This document shows, piece after piece, positions 6,491-12,198 of a stretch of DNA of 13,733 nucleotides (position 1 is its first letter; each line of letters begins with the position of its first letter). The translations under genes and the position numbers were made by a program. The notes beneath the pieces were generated by a model that worked only from the letters and a program-made list of their open reading frames with translations, made no database searches and was not told the origin of the DNA. The DNA is from Alkalibacter saccharofermentans DSM 14828 (GTDB taxonomy: Bacteria > Bacillota > Clostridia > Eubacteriales > Alkalibacteraceae), in NCBI RefSeq assembly GCF_900128885.1, contig NZ_FQTU01000024.1:1-13733 (forward strand). The letters run 5' to 3'.

Positions 6491-7045
6491 ATGAGTTTAA
6501 GTAGACGTAAAAATCAATCCGATCTCAGTGATCAAATTAATGTCCTTACAAGGTCTGCTTTCGCCCTTGCGCTGTCTGTGGTTAGCCTTCTGCTTTTTAG
6601 AGGGTCAATCAGCATTGTTTCCACTTTTATCATTCCGGTAGTGATCGTACTTTTTTCAAAAAGGAATGAATTATTATCTTTTACATATATAGCCATAAGC
6701 CTTCTTATGGTGACAGTGTTGTTTTTTCAAACTCAAATTATTTTTGTCATCGGATACTTGCTGCTTTCCGTTCTGCTAAAGCATTTTTTGATGGATTCAG
6801 CCGTGAAGGTGAAGATTTCATTCTCAGGGATTTTGAAGTATCTTATTGCTGTGATTGTAATTTTGTTTATCGGTATTCAGCTAACCCAGATAATTTTTTT
6901 GATCCCTTTACACGATATGATGTTGAGGTTGTCAAATAATCTTCCTTATCGATACTTTGGTATTCTTCTGGTGGAAGGAATAATCATTACACTGGTTAAT
7001 CTTTTGCTTCTGAAAGCAATTACTTCGAGATTGAAGTTGGAATAA
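6491..7045 (+). CDS. Small polytopic membrane protein of the riboswitch operon
   Basis: This is a 184-residue protein I cannot assign. After a short basic, polar N-terminus (residues 1-20, SRRKNQ) it is almost wholly hydrophobic, with about five or six predicted membrane segments (roughly 22-38, 41-57, 64-78, 80-96, 113-136, 158-176) and a basic C-terminus (SRLKLE). The general look recalls small transporter substrate-binding (S-like) or DUF2232-type proteins, but no motif supports either. It starts with ATG after AAAGGAG, 22 bases behind the diguanylate cyclase, so it is the third gene of the operon. It could be a membrane partner or effector of the c-di-GMP pathway, or a transporter for a corrinoid-related compound. 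Both ideas rest on context only. Confidence 0.8.
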   Translation: MSLSRRKNQSDLSDQINVLTRSAFALALSVVSLLLFRGSISIVSTFIIPVVIVLFSKRNELLSFTYIAISLLMVTVLFFQTQIIFVIGYLLLSVLLKHFLMDSAVKVKISFSGILKYLIAVIVILFIGIQLTQIIFLIPLHDMMLRLSNNLPYRYFGILLVEGIIITLVNLLLLKAITSRLKLE

Positions 7046-7107
7046 TAACCCCCAGTCAGACAGATCTAACGGAAATAATTAAATTATATAAAAGGGGACA
7101 CTTCAAA

Positions 7108-7182
7108 ACTAATAATCAGTAAAGACATTATGGGTGTGTAATAGCACTCGTTTTTTCCAGCAGTATGATTAATTAATTAATC
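7108..7182 (+). repeat. Direct repeat B, copy 1
   Basis: It runs from ACTAATAATCAGTAAAGACA to the TTAATTAATC region and matches 11411-11485 closely; 29 of the first 32 bases agree, with small indels further on. Both copies centre on a YGGGTG...CAC(C/T)CG hairpin. The two copies bracket a segment of about 4.2 kb with three accessory genes. Confidence 0.75.
7131..7156 (+). terminator. Terminator after the riboswitch operon
   Basis: TGGGTG (7131-7136) pairs with CACTCG (7145-7150) using two wobble pairs, with an 8-base loop and six Ts (7151-7156). It lies 85 bases after the stop of the membrane-protein gene, inside repeat B. The T-run is good and the stem modest. Confidence 0.5.
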
Positions 7183-7230
7183 GGTTAGTTTATCAGTAGA
7201 TAAAAACGTAAATAATTAACTAAACTAATC
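7183..7230. promoter_or_regulatory. Inverted repeat, possible operator
   Basis: GGTTAGTTTA (7183-7192) faces TAAACTAATC (7221-7230): eight perfect pairs, one wobble and one more pair, with a 28-base gap. It is AT-rich and directly follows repeat B. It could be an operator or an element end. No regulator is encoded next to it. Confidence 0.25.
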
Positions 7231-7261
7231 CACCCGCATTGAAGACTAAAAATTATGATAG

Positions 7262-7483
7262 ATGTTTTGGTACTGGGGGATAGACGTGATCAGATTATAT
7301 CCCTTGTTGCATAGGTTAGCTGCTTGGATTGGACTGATGTTGTTATGTAAGCTCGCTTATCGCGCCTTACAAAACATGGTAGACTCTTTACGGAGCTTTA
7401 TATGGGCTGTGCGTGGCAAAGAGATAGCTCCTTTAGTGGATTTGTTTAAATCACGAATACGTATTCTTGGTGTTATTACATAA
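7262..7483 (+). CDS. Doubtful small ORF or gene remnant
   Basis: This 73-codon frame has a hydrophobic first half (LAAWIGLMLLCKLAYRAL) and a mixed second half with basic residues. There is no clear Shine-Dalgarno before the ATG and no family I recognise. It lies in an interval with other short broken frames and beside a direct repeat. It may be the tail of a transposase or other inactivated gene, or chance. Confidence 0.25.
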   Translation: MFWYWGIDVIRLYPLLHRLAAWIGLMLLCKLAYRALQNMVDSLRSFIWAVRGKEIAPLVDLFKSRIRILGVIT

Positions 7484-7783
7484 CAATAACTATTGATGGT
7501 CATTTGCACAATTCATTAGGTTAATCTTCATTAAGCTCTGAGCTAAACGACACCTGATAACAAGCACATTGAGAAAAATAGGACTTTGAACTTCTATGTG
7601 AAATGGAAACCCGTACACAGATTTTCTCCAAGATCATCAAACAGTATAAGCAAATTATGGAAAGTTTGAATAAAAGACCTCGTGCTTAGTTACAATTTTA
7701 CCGAGAATTTAAGCTGATAGGGTTGAGGAGATTTTGTAACTGGGTTAAGATTAAATTAGAACACATAAGGAGTTGATCAGGAA

Positions 7784-8740
7784 ATGAAGCAGATGAAATT
7801 TTTGTTTTTCGGCGCGGGTGTTCTAGGCAGTCTATATGCAGCCAAGTTGCGTGAGGCGGGAATGGATGTAACGCTTGTAGCCCGTGGCTCCAGGTATGAG
7901 GATCTGAAAAAGCATGGTGTCGTACTGGAAGATTTTAAGACAAAAGAGCAAACATCTACCAAGGTACGTCTGGTTGACCATGTGCCCGAGGACGAGTACT
8001 TTGATGTATGTGTGGTATTAATACAAAAAACACAGCTTCATGATGCACTTCCGGCGCTTTCGTCAAATCCGCATATACCGTCATTTCTGTTTATGCACAA
8101 TGACGCGGAAGGTCCGCAGTCCATGATTGACGCTTTGGGGGGTGAGCGGGTTTTGTTGGGGCATGTCAACGCTGGTGGTGAGCGCGACGGGCATGTTGTC
8201 CGCTTTATAGTTGCAGAAAAGATGACAATGGGTGAACTTGACGGGGAAGTAAGCGAGCGTCTACAGCAAATAGCCGGTGCTTTTAAAGCGGCAGGATTTC
8301 CGGTAGTGTTTAGTAAAAATATGGATTCGTGGAAACGTTATCATGTGGCAATCGCATTATCACTTACCGGCTCTATTTATATGGCTGGATTATGCAATTA
8401 TCGTCTGGCGCGTAACAAGGAAGCAATTAGGAAATGCTGGCACGGTATGCGGGAAGCATTCCAGGTTTTACGAACCCTGGGTTATCCTATTGAACCGCCT
8501 AAGCTGCGTTGGAGCATTAATTTTCCCGACTTTATCATGGTTCCCCTGTTGCAGCGTGTGTTAGGTTCGGAGCTTTTCGATATCGGTGGTGTGCGTCATG
8601 CTAGGAATGCCCGCGACGAGATGATGCACTTGAGGAAAGAATTTAAAAAGCTTAAGGAAAAAGCTGGAATCATAACTCCCGTGTTAGATGAAGTGGAAAA
8701 GTATATTGATCCTGATGTTCCACCGGCAATTACAGATTAA
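7784..8740 (+). CDS. Ketopantoate reductase-family (ApbA/PanE) oxidoreductase
   Basis: This 318-residue, probably NADPH-dependent reductase has an N-terminal Rossmann fold with the dinucleotide motif GAGVLG (10-15). It has N106 (FMHNDAEG), in the place of PanE's substrate/cofactor asparagine, and K184 (SWKRYH), matching the catalytic lysine near position 176 in PanE. The C-terminal half is the helical 6-phosphogluconate dehydrogenase-like domain. The length is near the family's ~300. PanE reduces 2-dehydropantoate to pantoate for coenzyme A synthesis, but no other pantothenate gene is nearby and family members act on other 2-oxo acids, so I give no symbol. AAGGAG lies 11 bases before ATG. By eye its G+C is clearly higher than its neighbours, and it lies inside the segment bracketed by repeat B, which suggests transfer. 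Confidence 0.85.
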   Translation: MKQMKFLFFGAGVLGSLYAAKLREAGMDVTLVARGSRYEDLKKHGVVLEDFKTKEQTSTKVRLVDHVPEDEYFDVCVVLIQKTQLHDALPALSSNPHIPSFLFMHNDAEGPQSMIDALGGERVLLGHVNAGGERDGHVVRFIVAEKMTMGELDGEVSERLQQIAGAFKAAGFPVVFSKNMDSWKRYHVAIALSLTGSIYMAGLCNYRLARNKEAIRKCWHGMREAFQVLRTLGYPIEPPKLRWSINFPDFIMVPLLQRVLGSELFDIGGVRHARNARDEMMHLRKEFKKLKEKAGIITPVLDEVEKYIDPDVPPAITD

Positions 8741-8761
8741 TGTGAATAGTTCAGCATTACA

Positions 8762-8790
8762 TGTGTTAGTGTCAATAAGATGATAACACA
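8762..8790 (+). terminator. Weak terminator-like hairpin after the reductase gene
   Basis: TGTGTTA (8762-8768) pairs with TAACACA (8784-8790) with a 15-base loop, 21 bases after the stop. The following sequence, GTTTAATAAAA, is only a poor U-run. The symmetry is clear and the function uncertain. Confidence 0.3.
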
Positions 8791-9000
8791 GTTTAATAAA
8801 ATACATTAAAATTTCTAGATTTATATGATGCCTAAAATTTTAAAAACAATATTGCCCTAGCAAGGCAAGCTAAAGTAATGGATTAAATAGGTTTTGATAA
8901 TAGTTAGATAAAGCAGTTCGTCAAATCTGACAGAGATATATATTGTATGGTTGAATCAATTATAGTCGGGCATATTTTTCATGTGAAAAGAGGAATGCTT

Positions 9001-10089
9001 GTGAAAAAAAAGGGCAAAAAAATACTGCATATCTTAATTGTAGTTATTTTGGCTATCGTGTTAATAGTCTATGGTTTTGTAATCTATGGAAATTATCAAA
9101 TGAGCAAAATTCCAGGACTGTCATTTGAAGATTGCTTGAATTATACGATGAAAGGTAATGATAATGCCATCATTACAGTGGGGATTATTAAGGATGGGCA
9201 AGCAACCTATACGGTTTATGGTAAGGATACAATTGTGATGCCCCAAGTGGAACATACTTATGAAATTGGTTCACTGACCAAAACATTTACGGCAACGCTC
9301 ATCAAAAGGGCAATAATTGAAGGGAAAATCAACTTAGACGATACAATTGATAAACATCTTGAGATGCCTGTAGGCAACACATACCCAACGATAGAGCAGT
9401 TGCTTACGCACACATCCGGTTATAAATCACATTATTTTGAATTGCCGATGATAGGCAATTTCTTCGGCAGAAGAAATGATTTCTACGGAATAACCGATGA
9501 TATGCTGTTGAAAAGTTTGTCAAAGGTGTCTGTGACTAATGAAACGGCAAAATTTAACTATTCAAATTTTGGTTATGCGACGCTTGGGCTTGTTCTTGAA
9601 GCAGTTTACGACAGAGATTATTTAGCCCTGGTTAATGTATTTGCATCGGAGGAGCTAGGGCTTGAAAATACGCACATATCCGATAGACAAGGCGATTTGA
9701 AACAGTATTGGGACTGGAATGCCAACGACGTCTATCTTTCCGCTGGCGGACTGACATCGACAATTTCAGACATGCTCGATTACGCTCAACTTCAGCTTGC
9801 GGGTAAAGATATCTTTGCAAGTTGCCACGATTCTCTTGCTGTTATAAATTCATCAACCAAAGCCTACAGCGCCATGGGTATTAATATGGATGAAATCGGC
9901 GCTGGATGGATCATTGACAGAGAAAACGACATCATCTGGCACAACGGCGGAACGGGAGATTATAACTGTTATCTAGGTTTTTGTCCAAAGACTGAAACGG
10001 CAGTTGTTATTCTATCCAATCTAGCACCTAATTACAGAATCCCTGCAACAGTTATGGGTGTGAAGTTATTAAAACAATATCTTGAGTAA
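9001..10089 (+). CDS. Membrane-anchored serine beta-lactamase-family hydrolase
   Basis: This protein of 362 residues belongs to the class C beta-lactamase / penicillin-binding-protein-like serine hydrolase family. After a lysine-rich start, residues about 8-30 (KILHILIVVILAIVLIVYGF) form a membrane anchor, so the catalytic domain should face outside. The active-site motifs are S91-L-T-K94, Y187-S-N189 and H314-N-G316 (WHNGGTG, replacing KTG). HxG is usual in the esterase, DD-peptidase and peptide-hydrolase branch, so true antibiotic resistance is not implied. An in-frame ATG at 8947 has no ribosome site, while AGAGG at 8989-8993 correctly positions GTG 9001, so I use the shorter start. It has no operon partner: gaps of 260 and about 130 bases flank it. 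Confidence 0.88.
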   Translation: MKKKGKKILHILIVVILAIVLIVYGFVIYGNYQMSKIPGLSFEDCLNYTMKGNDNAIITVGIIKDGQATYTVYGKDTIVMPQVEHTYEIGSLTKTFTATLIKRAIIEGKINLDDTIDKHLEMPVGNTYPTIEQLLTHTSGYKSHYFELPMIGNFFGRRNDFYGITDDMLLKSLSKVSVTNETAKFNYSNFGYATLGLVLEAVYDRDYLALVNVFASEELGLENTHISDRQGDLKQYWDWNANDVYLSAGGLTSTISDMLDYAQLQLAGKDIFASCHDSLAVINSSTKAYSAMGINMDEIGAGWIIDRENDIIWHNGGTGDYNCYLGFCPKTETAVVILSNLAPNYRIPATVMGVKLLKQYLE

Positions 10090-10218
10090 TGATCTGTTTG
10101 CTAACTTCCAGTTTTTTTAGTAAGATTATGAGCGTTATATGAATCAGTCAAAATCCAACTTGTCAAAAAACAAAAATATTTAAAGGATTAAAATTTATTG
10201 TAAAAGGAGAATTGTTTT

Positions 10219-10281
10219 ATGAATGAAAATAAAAAATGTGCGTTGGAGATAGCAATGGTGAAGGAGGGGTTGAAAATATAA
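10219..10281 (+). CDS. Short leader ORF upstream of rsgA
   Basis: An ATG preceded by a good AAAAGGAGA ribosome site opens a 20-codon frame, MNENKKCALEIAMVKEGLKI, ending with TAA 50 bases before the rsgA start. It ends inside a region of competing hairpins that involve the rsgA ribosome site, as in attenuation leader peptides. It could instead be the 5' stub of a lost gene. Confidence 0.45.
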   Translation: MNENKKCALEIAMVKEGLKI

Positions 10282-10325
10282 GAATCAAAACCTCCTTCCT
10301 GTTCAAAGCTAATTTGATAGGAGGT
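10260..10325 (+). promoter_or_regulatory. rsgA: Competing hairpins around the rsgA ribosome binding site
   Basis: GAAGGAGG (10260-10267, inside the leader ORF) is complementary to CCTCCTTC (10291-10298). Part of that arm, ACCTCCT (10290-10296), is also perfectly complementary to AGGAGGT (10319-10325), the rsgA ribosome site. The two stems exclude each other. A ribosome held in the leader would block the first and favour masking of the SD. The pairings are visible, the regulation is inferred. Confidence 0.5.
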
Positions 10326-10331
10326 ATAACA

Positions 10332-11393
10332 TTGAAGTTATTAAAATCGTATGGTTTAACAGACCGATATATAAATGAATCTAGCTTCTACGAAGGTTTA
10401 AGACTAGCTCGTGTGATTGCTCAACATAAAGGATCGTATAAAGTAATAACGGTTGATGGAGAGCAGCAGGCTCAAATATCCGGAAAGCTAAGGCATGAAA
10501 CAACAGAGCTTTATAAGTTCCCTGCAGTTGGAGACTATGTGATGGTATCTTATGAAAAAATAGAAGATACGGCTATCATCCATTACATATTGAGCCGTAA
10601 AAGTGTATTTTTGCGTACGGCAGTAGGCATAAAAAAACAGGCCCAGATAGTAGCATCTAATATTGATATCGTATTTATTTGCATGTCTCTAAATAGTAAT
10701 TACAATTTAAATCGTTTGGAGCGGTATCTGTCTATTGCTTGGGATAGCGGCGCCACGCCTGTAATAGTATTGACAAAATCTGATCTTTGCGAAAATTTGA
10801 CACAAGTAATTCGAGAGGTAGAGCAGGTTTCCTTCTATGCAGACATAATTACTACGTCTATGTTTGAGGATAACATTGATAAGTTTAAACCCTACATGAA
10901 AGAAGGAATAACTGCAGCTTTTATTGGTTCTTCTGGCGTGGGAAAATCAACGCTTATAAATCAAATGCTAGGCAAAACAATGCTTGAAACAAAAGAAGTC
11001 GGCAAAAGCGACAAAGGCAAGCACACGACCACAGGGCGGGAGATGTTTCCAAGTCTGCTTGGCGGAGTTGTGATTGATACGCCGGGAATGAGAGAGTTAG
11101 GCATTCAAAGCGCAGACCTGTCAAAGTCTTTTGCGGATATAGAAAGGCTTGCTCAGGATTGCAAATTTAACGATTGCTCACATAAAAATGAACCAGGCTG
11201 TGCTATCCAAAAAGCATTGTCCGAAGGCACAATTGATCATAGGAGACTCAATAGCTATACCAAGCTAAAGAATGAGGCCTCTTATGAGGGCTTAAATAGC
11301 AAGCAGATTGAAAACCAAAAGATAGAGCGTATGTTTAAAGAATTTGGCGGCATGAAAAATGCGCGGAAGTTGGTGAAGGGGCGAAAAAATTGA
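10332..11393 (+). CDS. rsgA: Ribosome small-subunit-dependent GTPase RsgA (YjeQ/EngC)
   Basis: This 353-residue, circularly permuted GTPase helps late 30S ribosome maturation and checks the decoding region. An N-terminal OB-fold (about 15-90) is followed by the permuted G motifs: G4 TKSD (148-151), then G1 GSSGVGKST (199-207), then G3 DTPGM (249-253). The C-terminal zinc knuckle is C277-x4-C282-x-H284-x5-C290. This motif order and the zinc site are diagnostic. The frame is open back to 10236, but the only good ribosome site is AGGAGGT (10319-10325) before TTG 10332, which gives the usual family N-terminus (LKSYGLTDRY). Slightly long for the family. It stands alone, not with the usual housekeeping partners, so it may be a second paralogue in the accessory segment. 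A leader ORF and competing hairpins precede it. Confidence 0.93.
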   Translation: MKLLKSYGLTDRYINESSFYEGLRLARVIAQHKGSYKVITVDGEQQAQISGKLRHETTELYKFPAVGDYVMVSYEKIEDTAIIHYILSRKSVFLRTAVGIKKQAQIVASNIDIVFICMSLNSNYNLNRLERYLSIAWDSGATPVIVLTKSDLCENLTQVIREVEQVSFYADIITTSMFEDNIDKFKPYMKEGITAAFIGSSGVGKSTLINQMLGKTMLETKEVGKSDKGKHTTTGREMFPSLLGGVVIDTPGMRELGIQSADLSKSFADIERLAQDCKFNDCSHKNEPGCAIQKALSEGTIDHRRLNSYTKLKNEASYEGLNSKQIENQKIERMFKEFGGMKNARKLVKGRKN

Positions 11394-11410
11394 TATCAAT
11401 AACATAAACG

Positions 11411-11485
11411 ACTAATAGGCAGTAAAGACATTACGGGTGTGTCATAGCACCCGTATTTCTCAGTGCTATGATTAATTATTAATCC
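11411..11485 (+). repeat. Direct repeat B, copy 2
   Basis: It matches 7108-7182. This copy has two perfect, mutually exclusive stems: TACGGGTG/CACCCGTA (11432-11439/11448-11455) and TCATAGCAC/GTGCTATGA (11442-11450/11463-11471). In copy 1 the first stem has wobbles and the second is broken, so copy 2 looks closer to the original form. Confidence 0.75.
11432..11459 (+). terminator. Terminator-like hairpin after rsgA
   Basis: An 8 bp perfect GC-containing stem TACGGGTG/CACCCGTA with an 8-base loop is followed by TTTCT, 39 bases after the rsgA stop codon. The U-run is short. It sits inside repeat B. Confidence 0.45.
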
Positions 11486-11703
11486 ATGTGTTTAGTAGAA
11501 GAGAATTTGATTAATATGTCAACGCCACGAATAATTTACCTATATGGAGGGTTGGAAAACCTTGATTGCTTTACAGCTGATTACTGGGGAATATTAGCCA
11601 TTATTGCCGGAAACATATTTGTATTTCTGGGTAAGAATGATAAAGGTGATAAGATCATTAAAAGTCATTCATTTTAAATATAGATTCAAGGAGGAGATAT
11701 TCA

Positions 11704-12047
11704 ATGATTTATTCACATGAAGTCGAAAATATGTGCAGTGTTGCAAAAGGCCCTAAGCATGGCCCCGCAGCAATCCCTGAGGAGGGGAAATGGGTAAAGG
11801 CTAAGGTGGATTGCCGATTGGTGCAGGCTTGGAAGACCTTGGCAAGGGGATGAGATCACAGGTTGCTACCATGTATGGCACAAAAGTTAAAGGTACCCGC
11901 TACTTGGAAATGGCAGAGGGATATGTCACCAGCATGGGGCTGGATGAAAACAGCACCTTTATTTCAGAGGATAGCTGGCTGTTTATAGCACGGATGAAAG
12001 AAGAAGTTTATCAGAGTAAACAGAAAGTTGTAATTAAAGTTGAATGA
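11704..12047 (+). pseudogene. Internally deleted Fe-S cluster scaffold-like gene
   Basis: A strong AAGGAGG site and ATG 11704 begin MIYSHEVENMCSVAKGPKHG and continue to EEGKWVKAK. The frame then shifts and ends at 11853. From about 11805 another frame reads GGLPIGAGLEDLGKGMRSQV, then MYGTKVKGTRYLEMAEGYVT, to a stop at 12047. Both parts match my recollection of one clostridial family, the NifU/IscU-like iron-sulfur scaffold proteins found beside GGGtGRT proteins, whose full length is roughly 240 residues. The middle, including the cysteine-bearing core, is missing, and the junction near 11801-11805 is out of frame. The last residues (KQKVVIKVE) lie within repeat A and differ from the family end as I remember it. 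It is almost certainly non-functional. The family name is from memory. Confidence 0.65.
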
Positions 12048-12068
12048 TGGGATAATAAGGATATAGTT
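12002..12068 (+). repeat. Direct repeat A, copy 2
   Basis: The core 12027-12068 agrees with 3944-3985 at 41 of 42 bases (the difference is G3965 against T12048), with weaker similarity from 12002. It overlaps the pseudogene's 3' end and carries the putative promoter of the EAL gene. Confidence 0.75.
12040..12067 (+). promoter_or_regulatory. Putative promoter of the GGDEF/EAL gene
   Basis: TTGAAT (12040-12045), 16 bases, TATAGT (12062-12067), identical to the pair before the riboswitch operon. The start would fall near 12074, leaving a leader of about 125 bases in which I see no GEMM core. Confidence 0.5.
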
Positions 12069-12198
12069 TAAAACTGTTAATGCAGGGGGAAAAATATTAA
12101 TCGATTTTTACACCAAGAAATAGGGTTTCATTGTTTTGATGTATACGAAGAGACTATAAATTTCTGAAGGTGAAAAAGATGTAGAGAGGAGAAAAATT

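Larger units (their letters stand above)
7046..7783. other. Interval with terminator/repeat and probable gene debris
   Basis: About 740 bases lie between the riboswitch operon and the reductase gene. They contain repeat B copy 1 with a terminator hairpin (7108-7182), an inverted repeat (7183-7230), a doubtful 73-codon frame (7262-7483) and a 28-codon frame (7603-7689) starting METRTQIFSKIIKQYKQIME, basic and without a clear SD. The short frames look like remnants rather than working genes. I recognise none of them. Confidence 0.6.
11394..11703. other. Interval with repeat B copy 2, no convincing gene
   Basis: These 310 bases hold repeat B copy 2 with its hairpins (11411-11485) and a 63-codon frame (11486-11677), in which a start at 11516 would give MSTPRIIYLYGG followed by one hydrophobic stretch (ILAIIAGNIFVFLG). 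No Shine-Dalgarno precedes either start and I know no family for it. It is probably debris. Confidence 0.5.

Noticed and set aside
8852..8868. Small hairpin TTGCC/GGCAA followed by GCTAAAG, reminiscent of a GEMM fragment
   Set aside because: The diagnostic GACGCAAAGC core and GNRA-capped stem are absent.
8947..9000. Upstream in-frame start of the beta-lactamase-family gene
   Set aside because: There is no ribosome site before 8947. AGAGG precedes GTG 9001, which also gives a normal signal-anchor N-terminus.
10236..10331. Longer rsgA N-terminus
   Set aside because: It overlaps the leader ORF, lacks an SD and has no family similarity. AGGAGGT marks TTG 10332.
12070..12198. Possible second c-di-GMP riboswitch before the EAL gene
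   Set aside because: The promoter repeat is present but I find no GCAAAC, GACGCAAAGC or AGCCAG core in the leader.
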